A stretch of 64,000 bases of DNA from Corticium candelabrum (lineage: Eukaryota > Porifera > Homoscleromorpha > Homosclerophorida > Plakinidae): positions 2,041,201-2,105,200 of the forward strand of contig NC_085101.1 of NCBI RefSeq assembly GCF_963422355.1, written 5' to 3'. The notes under the pieces are model-generated. The model made no database searches, had not been told where the DNA came from, and saw only the letters and a list, made by a program, of their open reading frames with translations. Position numbers and translations under genes: made by a program. Shown piece after piece: positions 47,196 through 58,766 of the stretch; the first letter of the stretch is position 1; each line of letters begins with the position of its first letter.

Positions 47196-48450
47196 CAGTC
47201 ACTGTTACATATCGACAATGCTCTGGAGCAGCTTCCATCTGCAGTGAATTGCGAACGTTTTTCATCACCTGATGATTTGCTTCTGGAGTCTTCAATGAAT
47301 TCTGCAGCCACCACTAGACCTTGTAGCGGTGGTAGTGCTAGAACTTCTACACTTGAATCATCATTCCCAGCAACTTCTCACCTGAAGTAGAAGCTGCTCT
47401 CAAAGAACACGCAATGACTGTTCGAACAACTGCAGCATTTATCACTGTAATTGCTAGGGCTATGTTTGCTTTCAAAAAGTATCCAACATCAGAAGAATAT
47501 AGTTATGTTGGACGCTGTATCGTGGACAAGTATCCTTTTCTGAAGTCTCCACTTGGAAATGGTTATGTAAGGTTATCTAGTTTACTAATCTTATACTAGA
47601 TTTAATTAAGAGAATGTTTTGAATATACAGAGTCAAATTGTGATGCGGTTGAAAGAAAGATTCAAAAATTATCGCATGCCTGCAGCACCTGCTAAAGTTG
47701 TCAGTCTTGCTACTGTTTGCTCTTCAGCTTCTGAACTAATGAAGGAAAGACGCAAGCAAAGTTTTCAATGGGACACTCTTCCTCAGGTGCAGGATGGAGA
47801 GGATGAGTGGTTGTATGAACGGCATGTGAAGTCCTTAAAAGTTGAATGGTCAAAGAGAAACCCAAACAGTGTTTTTGTTGAACAACTGATGAACTTAACA
47901 TACCCACAATGAAGAAGGTGGATATTGTCTGAGCCACACATTGCCACAACCATACTAGATCAATGTCCATTTTTGGCCAATGTTGAACATGTAATTTTTT
48001 CCTGGCGTCTATGTGATTCTTGTGTGTGTGTGTGTGTTCGTTCTGCATGTGTGTCACATCTTGCACAAGTTAATATTTTGATGTGTTTTTTTAGCTTGGA
48101 TGTGAATTTAGTCGTATTAAGGCAGATGGAAATGACCAATCAAATTTCTTGTTGACACTTTTTGGGAAGTGGTCTGAAACATGTTATAGAATACTCAATC
48201 AAGGACAACTAGAGCTGAAGGCAGGTGGGAAAAGAATATATGACTTGGTCAGAAAGTATGCATATGATTTCTCAAATATGAACGTGGAAGGTAATTCGTA
48301 TCGATGCTTGCGTCATGGAATATGCTTTACTATCTATGCAATATGCTGTTTCTAGATGCCTTCAGGCTTGTCTCGATGAAGGTGATGCTGATATTATTGT
48401 CCAGCAAACGTCAGTTACCAGGAATAGATGCTGTTATCAAGTATAGTTCG
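47196..48450 (+). pseudogene. SAMD3-like gene, core exons
   Basis: Exons with clean GT-AG borders and matching phases: about 47,196-47,566, 47,631-47,990 (64-nt intron before it), 48,095-48,289 and 48,356-48,450. The protein contains KKYPTSEEYSYVGRCIVDKY and LGNGYSQIVMRLKERFKNYR across the first junction, then ERRKQSFQWDTLP, RRWILSEPHIATTILDQCPF and FLLTLFGKWSETCYRIL. I recall this pattern (PTS-x-EY, DKYPFL, RFKN-R) from SAMD3-like proteins of fish and invertebrates. A frameshift near 47,384 and an in-frame TGA at 47,910 interrupt it. Role unknown. Confidence 0.6.
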
Positions 48451-48755
48451 GTAAGAAATTTTCTACAGCAGTCGCAAATCTGTGTTTTGTAACATGCAGA
48501 CACTTTAATTTAAGTTTCTGTGACATCTTTACACAGTCTTATGCACGTTTATACACTTACAATATGAATCTCTGCTATGTAGATTTTAATTACCAAATTG
48601 TAATTTACATCTTAGTTCTTATTTGAACTTTCAAGTGGCTTTACCCCTTCGTGTGATTGTAAGCATTATCAGAAGTGCATTACTGGCAATGTGTGCAGCA
48701 AATTGTAAAATGAGTTGCTTCGTGCTCAATTGTACAATGTGTATGGATTGGCCAG

Positions 48756-48852
48756 ACACACACACACGCGCGAGCGCACGCACGCAGGCAGGCAGACAGA
48801 CAGACAGACAGACAGACAGACATAGACAGACACACCACACATACACACACGC
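48756..48852. repeat. Compound CA / CAGG / CAGA microsatellite
   Basis: Short CA, CGCA, CAGG and CAGA blocks in series, at the 3' side of SINE copy 2. Confidence 0.9.
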
Positions 48853-48901
48853 CACAAACATCAGGAGCTGCCGATTTTTGGTCACTCTGCTCAGCTAACA
48901 G

Positions 48902-49257
48902 CTGGGCCCCTGTGCGCTACTTAGGAGAACTCGGGGCCTGCTCTAGGAATCTCCTGGAGCCGGGCCAGGTACTCACAGGAGCACCAGCTTGTGAAGCCAA
49001 CTGTCACAGTCTGTTTTGTGAGCACCCAAAGTCTTACCTGGACCCTAGTAGCTGATGACATCTGATGGCTGCTTACGGCCCCAGTCAAAGAGCAGGTATT
49101 CATTTATACTCCTGAGTTGAGAGAAGTAATTTTGTGAGTTTTTTGTTTAATTAGTTAATTAAGGAAATTATGCCATAGCTCGTCATCACTGTGACTTGAA
49201 CTTTCTCGGATGTACTCACTCCATAGGATGACTCTATAAGCAATTGAGCTATAGCAC

Positions 49258-49260
<3 letters not shown>
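48902..49260 (-). mobile_element. tRNA-derived SINE, copy 2
   Basis: Minus-strand copy of the family at 18,611. The head (GTGCTATAGCTCAATTG) fits an A box. The B box is decayed (TTCAAGTCAC). The body matches copy 1 for about 350 bp, with a TAATTAATTAA-rich insertion. It sits in the intron between 48,450 and 49,465 of the SAMD3-like gene. As in copy 1, a TG array abuts the 5' end. Confidence 0.75.

Positions 49261-49347
<87 letters not shown>
49261..49347. repeat. (CA)n microsatellite joined to SINE copy 2
   Basis: About 87 bp of CA on plus, TG on the SINE's strand, immediately 5' of the SINE head. Confidence 0.95.
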
Positions 49348-49351
<4 letters not shown>

Positions 49352-49464
49352 TAGGTAGATTTCTTAAGTAGATGAACTCTGTGAAGTATGCAGTAATGTT
49401 ATGCTATATTGAAGATATTTAATGTGACGATATGGATAACTTATGCTTTTGTGTATTCTCCTAG

Positions 49465-49760
49465 GAAAATGATGATCCAGAGTCCACAGTAGAAAAGATT
49501 CCACAACTTACTCAATACTTGGTTGTATGTAGCGATCCAGCCTAGCCGAGGCAGATATTTTTGGCATCGGAGCCTATCATTATGTTTTGAAATTTTGTGC
49601 AGCAACAGTATGTGCTGTCCATCGCTATTAATTGCGGTAATTTATGTGTTCAACACAAAATCTCAACAATCATTAGTAACATTTTACTGCTGCCTGGAGG
49701 TCATGTTACTTGGATGTACCTCAGGAAATGTTACTCTAGCAATATCTTATTTTTAACAGG
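49465..49760 (+). pseudogene. SAMD3-like gene, last exon region
   Basis: After a TATTCTCCTAG acceptor the frame continues from the previous exon (ENDDPESTVEKIPQLTQYL) and meets TAG at 49,543. Further family-like sequence follows in another frame (AVIYVFNTKSQQSLVTFYCC, 49,620-49,720), so the authentic C-terminus was probably longer and this copy is truncated or shifted. Confidence 0.45.
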
Positions 49761-50466
49761 ATTGCAATGAGCTAGTAACTTTGTTTGACGAATTGTGTTT
49801 TGCTTTCTTGTTTAGTGCGTTGCTAAGTATTTTTGGTTTTAATGTACAAGCAATGGTGTTAAAATCTTTTCTAATGTGCACGTGCCAGAACCACAAGTAG
49901 CCACGGACTCCAGACCGCCTTAGAAAATGGCGCTAATAGCAGCCTACACAAGAATAAGCTAAACACCTTTCTGGTGTTTGGGTAACACTAAACGAAGGTT
50001 GTTTTAGCTAAGCACCATGAGATGGTGTAACAGTTGTACACCAGATTGTGGTGCTTTCCTGCACGCTCGCAAGTGTCAGTCTAGCGACAGCATCTCTATA
50101 CGCAATTTGGTGTTTGTAAAACACTTTTGTTTTAGCAGTGTACAGTCGACACAACAGTACGAGCTGGCCTCACACGATTTAGTAACATGCACTGCACGTT
50201 TCAGTAACATGCACTGCACGTCGTCTGGCGTGGCTGTTGGTGACTCCCAGGTTGAGTTATTACGAGTCATTCGAACTCGTGCTGGCTCGCTAGCGATTGC
50301 ACGCGATTAGCCATGAGGCGTCGCCACCCGCAAACTCTCTCTGCAATACGCAGCTACCAAGTCACATGCAGCGAGTCACGAAAGTCTCCGAGGACGTTTA
50401 GTTCCGAACAGAGTGTGGGTCGACGAGTTTGCTATACGTACAATCAAAGTTTTAGCACAACGGCTA

Positions 50467-50468
<2 letters not shown>
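49761..50468. other. No supported gene
   Basis: Contains a short tandem duplication (AGTAACATGCACTGCACGT twice, about 50,180-50,220). The plus-strand open frame here has no motif. Confidence 0.4.

Positions 50469-50470
<2 letters not shown>

Positions 50471-50537
<67 letters not shown>
50471..50537. repeat. (TA)n microsatellite
   Basis: About 67 bp of TA. Confidence 0.95.
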
Positions 50538-50540
<3 letters not shown>

Positions 50541-50902
50541 GCGCATAATCTAGCCAAGGCTTCTATTACTTCTTGGTCTATCTGCCTAATGGCTTTACCA
50601 CCCGGGTCTATTTATATAGCTACTGCAGTCATAACAATAATCATAAACCTTGTGATCTGATGAAGAAGATGGCTGTGATTTCTACATAGGGTTGATAAAA
50701 CATAGTCTCTAGATGTTAGAGTTGAGTATTCGCTCTATATGTAAACGTCAAAGTTTATCTAGAATCTCGATGCAGGTGCCTCTGTTTTATTTGAATGTGA
50801 TGCACATGCGCAATGTTAATCGTCAACAGTGACCGTGAAAACGCAAGTATAGCCATACTTGGAGAGCTCGCTTCTTTTCTGCATACGGTGGTCTTCTGAT
50901 AT

Positions 50903-51003
50903 CTATTTTGCGTCCGTCGGTGATTCTACATTACTCTGATGGCAGTTCAATTGCTCGTAAGCCTCACAATAGTGATGCTTGCCGTCGCAGTACTTGTCTT
51001 TAT
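50903..51003 (-). CDS. Candidate terminal exon of a small cysteine-rich protein
   Basis: Begins after a strong TTTCTCTTCCGCAG acceptor and encodes DKDKYCDGKHHYCEAYEQLNC... to a stop, 33 residues with three closely spaced cysteines. Such short Cys-rich last exons are common in secreted peptides. The upstream exon was not found, so family and secretion are unproven. Confidence 0.35.
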
Positions 51004-52191
51004 CTGCGGAAGAGAAACAAGGTATGCATGCATCTACTACGTAGTTTTGGATGCGAGAACTTTGTTCTATAGCTAAACGCGGACAGTTTGAATGAGTCGC
51101 CATGCAACTTGATATGTAAACAGTAAACAAATCCGCACAACGTGTGCATAAATGCACTTGGTTGTTTTACCGTCAGCAGAATGAAGAATTAATGCATTTC
51201 GTGCAGCGCGTTGGCTTTACTATTTACACAGGCCGGAAGTTATATAAGCGTTCATTCTAGGCGGACTGAGTAAAATTCTTTCGTTTACTGTAGTTAGCGA
51301 TGACTACTCCTTTGGCCACCTAGGTAGCTCTAAAAAGGCATACAGCCACGCCGGATGAGCGCATTGCTTAGGCTCGGCTCTTAAATCATTACTCGACAAG
51401 ACTGCGTATCTCTTGACATTATCTCAGCGCAAAACCAAACGATTAGAACGCTTCAAAAATTAAAAATTAAAGGACTGGCTTCCAGAATTGCTTCTTTAGC
51501 GCACGACCAGATCACGTGAGCCTTAATGACGCAATCATGTTGTAGGAAATTGACTCTATTGCGTTTCCGTTGTAGAAACGTCGTGCTGCTTTGCTGATCT
51601 ATGGCTTCGTCCTGTAACATTTGAAAGAATCGGTGTTTTGTGCTTTGCAGACCATGGGTCCGGGCGGCGATCGTCTTCTAACATTTTAGAATGCGCTCAT
51701 CCATACGAAGGAACCTTCGCGCGCGAACGCCTTCGATCACTGGACCTCGTTATTTCGGTTGAGCACTGCCATTACACAGTATAGATAGAAACACGATTAT
51801 ATTAAATTATATTATATTATTAAATAATGTAACTAGTAGCGTAGCTTGTTTTTAAATATATAAAAGAACTTTTTGAATACAAAATTATTAATTTCTCTAT
51901 TGTTAACTGCCAAACGATTTTGCTAATAAATTTGTGTTTGATTGCAATAGCAAAATATGGTGTTAGAAAAGCATAACCATTGTACATTTTCTATGTAACC
52001 CTAAAAGAGAACTCTGATCAAATACTTAAACTTGTTGAAAGAAAGGTACATACAAGGCCTACTATTTTCCTGCAGAAAGGTTACCGTCCAGCCAACTACA
52101 GAAGCAAAGAATGAGCTAACGAGTTGTTCAGACGATTCTCCGTATGTAGCACAAAGTCTCTGGAAGTAACTTTAGCTTTAACCATACCAAG
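51004..52191. other. No supported gene
   Basis: No coding or repeat signal recognised. Flank of the Ty3/gypsy element. Confidence 0.4.
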
Positions 52192-52340
52192 TGCGGAGAT
52201 CTGTATTTTATACTCTCTAGCTACAGCCCGCGCAACCGCTCTAAACTCTGTCGCTCTACACATGCTCAAGTCCTAGTAGTCTTTACTGCATTACTACAAT
52301 ACCTCTAGTTCTACAACGATTAATGTAACCCAACGCAACA
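52192..52340 (-). repeat. 3' LTR of gypsy element 1
   Basis: Starts TGCGGAGATCTG and matches the 5' LTR at 56,423 closely over its first 90 bp (GATCTGTATTTTATACTCT, CCGCTCTAAACTCTG), then with more changes. Ends near CGCAACA. Confidence 0.75.
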
Positions 52341-52563
52341 GATACCGCATCCCAACATAAACCATGTCAATAAAACATCCGCATCTTTGGTTTTGTCTGG
52401 TAACTTTACTTGTCGTCCGGAGTTAGTTAATATTCCTTCCTTGTAGATAGAGCATGATGCTGGCTGTGCTCACGCTGAATCCGTCTTGCTACTTCCTTTC
52501 TCACAGTTTGTAGGTGTCTATGATTTGGCCAGTGGTCGACTGGAAGTCCCTTCTAGGAATTAA

Positions 52564-53988
52564 TTAAGTGCGAGTTGTAGATAGCTGAGGCATCGACGGT
52601 GTAGAAGCTGAAGCTTGTGATAGTGTTGCTGAAAGAGACGCGGTGTCTGTAATGTGTATATTTCTCCTTGTAGATGGCTCAAAGATAACTGCTTGTGATG
52701 CTGTTGCCGGTACATGCAGTTCAGCTGTGCTCATTGAGGCATGGAATTCTCTTACATGTCTTCGATTTATTAGTAAGATACGCCTCTCACGAGACACTCC
52801 TATTTGTTGCCCGTATTGCTCAACAACTCGCCATCGTTTGCTTGGATTCGAACATCTGTCCTGTAAGACTACTACTGTGCCGGTTGTCAACTCAGGGAGA
52901 GGGTGGACTTCTCTTTTGGCAACATGGTCTTCTGCCATTAATGCTTTTGCCCGAATCTGATGTGCCTTGTTTACGATAACCGGAGGGCTATATGATGGCG
53001 CTAGAGTGTTGAGAATTCGACCAAACAAGCCTACCCTGGCGTGAATTCCAACATTCTATTTGTTGAGTTCCTTATGTTCATTAGAACCTGTTGCAAATCG
53101 GCCGGCAAACGGAATAGAAGGTCGTAGTCCCCGTAATCGCTCCCATAAGATACGGTGCTGCCGTTCTACCAGGCCGTTTGATTGAGGATATCACGGCCTG
53201 GCTTTGACGTGCTGGATGCCTAGTTTCTCTAGAAATTGTTCCATTTCTGTAGCCACAAACTGTGGGCCTTTATCTGACTCCAGCATAGATAGCAATCCAA
53301 CCCTGGCAAAGACCTCCATGAGCTTTTCTATTATTCCCGTGGCTGTGGTCAAGCGTAGGGGAAGCACCTCTCGGTAACGAGACCCATAGTCGATTATGGA
53401 CAAGAGATTATGACCTTCTATGGAAACCAGGTCTACTGTCAGTTTGTTCCATAATGCTTCTAACCGTCATGGTTGCAAGTTCTGGTCGGAGATAGGTCGC
53501 CTCCTTCAGAAAATTTTACATTGTACTCCAAACATATTTGTATCCTTTGTAAGACCTGTCCACCAAACTCGTTTGCGAAGCGCTTTCTGATAAGCGTCTA
53601 GACATGAATGTTCCTCGTGTGCTAATCGCAGTATCTGCCGTCGTAACGCTTCCGAAATGACATAACGGTTGCCCAACAACAGAACGCCTTCTAAATCTGC
53701 TAGTTGTTTCCGCACCAAATAATATGGTTTCTTAGGAGCACTGCGATCTCTCCAAGCATTCATGATTACTCTCTTCTTAATGGCCTTTATCAGAACATCC
53801 TCATCTAATGCGCTTTGGATCTCAGCGATACCAACCGGAGCTTCCTCCAATACCATATTAGCATGTTTCCCTACGGATCGAGACTCTTCTGTTCTTGTGT
53901 CTTGCTCCGGGAGTGGCGCTCGAGACAATGTGTCTGCACAGACTAACTGACATTCGGGCTTATAGGTGAGCGAGAATTGATAAGGCAT
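52564..53988 (-). pseudogene. Integrase of gypsy element 1
   Basis: Three segments in order. 53,506-53,988 has the zinc-binding region (RLAHEEHSC, RKRVWWTGL). 53,191-53,403 carries part of the catalytic core (IIDYGSRYREV, ESDKGPQFVATEMEQFL, where SDKGPQF holds the second catalytic Asp). 52,564-53,028 is the C-terminal part (MFGRILNTLAP, VVEQYGQQIGV). Stops and gaps lie between them. Confidence 0.8.
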
Positions 53989-54102
53989 CCTTCATACAAG
54001 CCACCGTTGTAACCGTGAGAGTATGTTGTCAAATGACTTGTGTATTATGTCTACCAGTGGCTTGTGGTCAGTGAAAACTTGTACAGGCCGCCCGAGCATA
54101 TA

Positions 54103-54591
54103 TTAACGAAACCTTGTAATATCGGAAACCACTGATAGCATTTCTCGTTCTAACTGAGAGTACCGGGATTCAGTCCTGTTTAAGGATCGACTTGCTGCCG
54201 CCACTGGCAGACATTGCTCGCGATCGCTCTGTTGCCATAACATCGCACCTAGTCCCAGCGGTGAAGCATCACAGCTAATTGCGCTGCAGACTGCAGGAGA
54301 AGGTCGGAAGTAAGCTAGCTTTTGAAATGCTGCTGTGACTCCTTCTTTTGCAATACTAAAAGCTGATTCTAACTCCTTGGTGCAACCTAGTTGGTTTGCT
54401 TTGGCCAGCTGTCGGAGCGGGGCTGTCACTTGAGATAAGTGATGGATAAATTGTCCAAGATAGGCGGCCATTCCTAGAAAACGCCTTACGTCTGTTGTTG
54501 ACTTTGAGCAAGGCATATCCTGAATTGCTCGAATTTTATCAGCGTCTGGCAGTAGTCCATCATCTGTTAGCAAATGGTCCAGGTATTTCAC
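54103..54591 (-). pseudogene. RNase H and connection domain of gypsy element 1
   Basis: A 162-residue open segment: KYLDHLLTDDGL (RT thumb start), VRRFLGMAAYLGQFI, ISCDASPLGLGAMLWQQ (first RNase H Asp) and SRYSQLEREMLSVV (catalytic Glu). Well preserved compared with the neighbouring parts. Confidence 0.85.
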
Positions 54592-54599
54592 ACGTAATT

Positions 54600-55131
54600 T
54601 TTAATTTTGACACTTTGCCCAGTTGAGTTTCAAGTTTACATCCTTTAACCGTTGCATCACTCTTTGCATCCGTATGTCGTATTCCTGTTGAACCTTTCCG
54701 AAAGACAAGGATAACATCAATGTAGACGATGACGCCATCTAGTCCCTGTGGAATATCGTCTACTACTCTTTGAAAGATCTCCTATGCGCATGCGACACCA
54801 AAGAGTAGTTTCTTGAATCTGTACAGATCTTGATGTGTTGTGAATGCCGTGTAGTGCCTAGACTCTAAGTTAAGCGGTACTTGGTGAAACCCAACTCGGC
54901 ATCTAACACAGAGAACGCCTTAGCTCCCTCCCATCTTGCTGTAATCTCATCTAGAGTGGACAGCATATGTCGTTCCCGTACAATTGCTTTATTGAGCTTC
55001 CAATAGTCTACACATAAGCGTAGGGTTCCATTGGCCTTCAGAACTGGTACCAATGATGATAACTAACTAGTAGCCTGTCTCACAGGTTCGATCACATCCG
55101 CTAGCTGAAGCCGCTCTAGCTCTGTTTTAGT
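54600..55131 (-). pseudogene. Reverse transcriptase of gypsy element 1
   Basis: VPVLKANGTLRLCVDYWKLN and FSVLDAELGFTKYRL (motif A) lie in 54,865-55,053. In another frame LDGVIVYIDVILVF (about 54,700-54,745) is motif C with the second Asp of YxDD changed to Val. Frameshifts separate them. Catalytically dead. Confidence 0.8.
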
Positions 55132-55500
55132 CTAATTCCGTAGACTGAAAGCATGCCGTCTCGGTGGAAGGGCGACTGGAGCCACCTGTGGGTCCACAGT
55201 GATGCCTATTGGGTTGACCTTTATCATGTTAGCCTCGCTGATGGACGGAAACTGCAATTGACGGATGACATATTGGCCAAAAAGGATCGTTTGACCCACT
55301 GCCACTACAAAGTCAATACAGGTGCAAATCTTTGTACCTGCTTTGATGGTGACATCAACCACTCCCAGTGTGGTCACCGGACGCCCGTCATTCGCTTTGA
55401 GCACAGTGGTGATCGGTCGGGTTCTGTGACGATGTCAGCTGTTATCAGTGTGCGCGTTGCGCCGGTGTCCAGTAGACCTGTACACGTCTTGTCATTTACC
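55132..55500 (-). pseudogene. Protease of gypsy element 1
   Basis: TGLLDTGATRTLIT (about 55,445-55,485) is an intact retropepsin active site. The following part (LGVVDVTIKAGTKI, QTILFGQYVI) is in a different frame, so an indel falls near 55,405. Confidence 0.75.
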
Positions 55501-56237
55501 TCAACGTGTTCCTGAATGCCTCTGCTTGTTGTGGTTCTCCTGCAACATAAACCGTGTCATATACACGATTAGTCTCCTCCTGCGGGTCACCGCTGGGAAA
55601 TTTATCTGTTACGACTTGTGCGCAATGAGTCGTCTTCCGCTGGAGGCACACAGCAGCAAACTGCCCCATCTTTTTGCAATAAGAACAACGCGTATCCGCT
55701 GCAGGGCAGTGCTGTCTCTCTTTGGTGTGTTGGTGACCACAATATTTGCATTTCACGATATTACCTCTGCCTGTTGGATTCTGTCGGCTTATTTTGTTCA
55801 CAGCACCTGAAGACGCTCCCGTCGTGCCCAGATGTGGCCGTTCATAAAGGGAATTGTCTGTTATAGAGGTTTCAAGTGCCACTGCCTTTGAGACGTCCCC
55901 TGCCAGAGTGAGCTTCGCTTCTTTTAGCAGTTCTCGTCTTATATCAGGGCTTGTCAGACCAGCAATCAATTGATCAAGTACTTGCCCATTGACCACTGTG
56001 TCTACAGCTGTTGAAGAAAAATGGCACAACGCCACCTTGGACCGAAGACGGACCACAAATCCTGTGAATGTTTGGTGTCCTTCTTGTTTCATCTGTCGAA
56101 ATCGGTTGTTTTTTCGATGTAGTGTTGGTAGAAGGTCTAAAGTGCGTTAGAATGGCGTCAGTCAGCGCAACGTACTCTTCTGATTTTCCACCTGGGGCTC
56201 CCACTACGAAACCTTTGAGCACTCGCCTTAGGCTCAA
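55496..56237 (-). pseudogene. gag with two zinc knuckles, gypsy element 1
   Basis: The N-terminal part (LTDAILTHFRPSTNT) and main part (MKQEGHQTFTGFVVRLRSKV, VLDQLIAGL) are in two frames with a shift near 56,090. Two CCHC-type knuckles follow: CKYCGHQHTKERQHC and CSYCKKMGQFAAVC (its His replaced by Phe/Ala). The nucleic-acid-binding end of gag, with protease next. Confidence 0.8.
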
Positions 56238-56400
56238 TCCCTATAAATTGAGAAACAAACTCTTCTTCTCTGCTGGTTGTACAATTTTGCAAATCGCCAC
56301 GTAATCATTCACGTCCTCGAGCCACAATTCGAATTCAGCCGCAACGTTGCGTTTTTAGTCAAGAACAAACTGATTCGGCACTCTGCCGACTCTTGTTGCC

Positions 56401-56418
56401 ATCCTGCCGACTACGCCA
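56401..56418 (-). promoter_or_regulatory. Primer binding site matching tRNA-Ser
   Basis: On plus the sequence is ATCCTGCCGACTACGCCA, which equals the 3' end of the common animal tRNA-Ser (acceptor stem CGACTACG plus CCA) as I know it. On the element strand this begins TGGCGTAGTCGG, 4 nt inside the 5' LTR, exactly where reverse transcription would be primed. Confidence 0.75.
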
Positions 56419-56422
56419 AAAC

Positions 56423-56568
56423 TGTGGAGATCTGTATTTTATACTCTCCAGCTATAGCCCACGCAGCCGCTCTAAACTCTGTACCTTTACGCATGCTCAT
56501 AGTCCTCGTAATCCTTTGCTTCATTACTACGACAAATGCTCTTAGTGCACCCGAAATGCAGCAAGACA
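56423..56568 (-). repeat. 5' LTR of gypsy element 1
   Basis: Partner of 52,192-52,340. Starts TGTGGAGATCTG on plus and ends near GCAAGACA. About 146 bp, unusually short but similar in size to the LTRs of the next element. Confidence 0.75.
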
Positions 56569-57924
56569 TAATATAGCAACTAATCTAAGAAGGGTCTCCT
56601 TTTGAGGAAGCTCCACGATTGTATTGACAGAGTCAATAACTGCATGTATACGTTTGGGTTCCCAGTTGGCTTTAGTTTATACATCACAACTTGACACCAT
56701 ATTTCTCACAATCCTTACCTTGAGAAGTGCACAGGTATCGGTCTTCCTTGCTAATCAGCAATCAAAGGTACGCTCGTGTGACATACGGGTACTAAACACG
56801 CCCCGATGCAGTTGATTCAAGGGAATGGGTGTGGCGTTGCAATGCTTTGCTTAAATATATTTCGGTTAGGATTATGCAGTCATATAAGGAGAGATCGGAG
56901 ATCTGAAATTCTGCAGGTGGTTGCCGAACAGAAGAATTTTTCTCTCATCATGTTGTTTTCAAATTTGTAACCGCGTGCAGTACGCGTGAACTGTCTCGTA
57001 CTTCTCATTCGCACGTTCATAGTAGGTGTTCAACACTTAATTGCATCCCACTTGACTCGAGAAACATACAGCTGTGGGCTATGGCTGCTTGAAACTAGAG
57101 GCATCGTCAAAGAAAAGGAAGAAGACGCTACTATCTATTTTGCAGCGTCTTGGGTAAGAAACTTTTACTGCAGAATTGCACAGTCCTCTTTGGGATACGT
57201 GGCTGTAGATTCTTCTCATCGGCTCATTTTCCGGCGATTCCAGTGATCTCTCTGAAACTGTACATTCTGTGTCCCGCCTGAGGCTGTAATGAATTCTACT
57301 GAATACAAAAGGTCAACTGTGTCTTTCGTTTGGCTCTTATTAAAAATAGATTGGGACAGCTAGTTGTCGTAATACAGTTCTAATAGCCTCTAGTTTCTAG
57401 TTTGAGGCAAAAGTTATTGCCTAATTGATATAAAAACTTGCCTCGGTAAAATCTAAGTGGTAGTTACGGGTCTGAATGACTAATACCTAAATACACGAGC
57501 ACGCATAGCGAGCCGAGCCGCGCCGCGCCAGCCGGTGCCATCTCAGTATTTCAGCCCGCATTTATACGATACACTCTGTCGAAGGAAGCCAATGCGTGTC
57601 ACCAACGTGCATTGGTGAAATAGCTCGCGTTAGGTCATTTGTGCCACGGACAGAAGCCAAGCTGCCTGCGTTTTTTTTCTATGGCTTTACAATAGTCATA
57701 TCTAGAAAGCGGAGGACATATAAGAGACGTCGTAGGTCTATCGCCAGGTGATTGCTGTGTACATGCAGCAACGGAGTTCCAAATCTAAACGTTTTGCTCA
57801 TCTTGAAACCTCCATAATGTGCTAAGACACAGAGTATTCGTCTCACTCTACGCTATTTGTGCCATTTTCGCGCGGAAGTATGACGCGGCAGAAAGGGGTC
57901 TGGCTACTAAGACTACAAGTTGAG
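56569..57924. other. No supported gene
   Basis: Spacer between two gypsy elements. A plus-strand open stretch at about 56,986-57,246 has no recognisable motif. Confidence 0.4.
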
Positions 57925-58102
57925 TGTTGTATCGTTACCGACTATATATTGGTTCTATTGCAGCTCGCTTACAGTTTCTACTCAATACTACACTAGACTA
58001 TACAAGACTGGCTACCCACATGCCACAGTACTATATAGTGTCATATTCTATTAGTATGCTAATGAGTACTAGGGGTAGTCCCAAGTCCCTTACCCTACTA
58101 CA
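57925..58102 (-). repeat. 3' LTR of gypsy element 2
   Basis: 178 bp from TGTTGTATCG to CCCTACTACA. It begins TG and ends CA as expected of an LTR. Followed inside by the polypurine tract. Confidence 0.9.
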
Positions 58103-58112
58103 CTCCCTTCCA

Positions 58113-58565
58113 CTAAATCTCTCGATATCTCTGGGGGTCTTCTATTGTCCCTTGTATGATATCTTCGATTTTCTGTCTCTGTTGACTTTTCAGTCGTTTC
58201 TTTGTCAGCATGTTATCAGTCTGTTCTGACTGCGTTTCTGTTAACTGAGGGTGGCTAGAAGTAGTTGGTACCCAATCTTCCCTAGTAGAGTCTGCTGATG
58301 AGATTGTCTTCTCAGCACTGACTTCGGAATAGTTTCCAGCTTGTGGTGGAATCATAGTCGCTGTACTATCATGAGTATTGGAAGCTTGCTCCTGATGTAC
58401 ATCCTGTGGAAAACTTCTGATATCACGATATAATATATGGTCTACATGAACATACCTAGCCTGACCAGTCACGTTTACAAGATAGTTGATCGGTCGCAGT
58501 TTCTGAACTACTGTTCCAGAGAGCCACCGTCCCCGACTATTTTGTCTTGGGTTCCATACTGCCAC
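58113..58565 (-). pseudogene. C-terminal tail of integrase, gypsy element 2
   Basis: WNPRQNSRGRWLSGTVVQKL, INYLVNVTGQARYVHVDHIL match the usual integrase end (G-x-V, Y-x-V, R-x-H-x-D-x-L), then a Ser/Thr-rich tail of variable sequence. The stretch is open, with no ATG shared with the core. Confidence 0.75.
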
Positions 58566-58766
58566 TGATTCTCCAGGTAACTTCTTACTATTTCTGGATG
58601 TAGCTTTTGTTTGGCTCTCCTTTCTGTCTCGAATCCCTCCTCAGAATGTAGGTTTAACAAGGCTTAGTCTTGTTCGTAAGACTCTCTTCATTAGCAATTA
58701 GGCTGGCGTTTTTCTTGTTGAGGTATTTGGAATCGGCCAATACTGCAGCAGTATAGATATTTGATG

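Larger units (their letters stand above)
52192..56568 (-). mobile_element. Ty3/gypsy LTR retrotransposon 1, degenerate
   Basis: A complete but decayed element on the minus strand with order gag - protease - RT - RNase H - integrase. Short related LTRs (52,192-52,340 and 56,423-56,568) bound it. A primer binding site lies just inside the 5' LTR. Frameshifts separate gag, protease and RT, and the RT active site is changed (YIDV). No target-site duplication was recognised. Confidence 0.85.

Noticed and set aside
56401..56418. tRNA-Ser gene fragment
   Set aside because: Only the 18-nt 3' end is present and it lies just inside an LTR, so it is a primer binding site.
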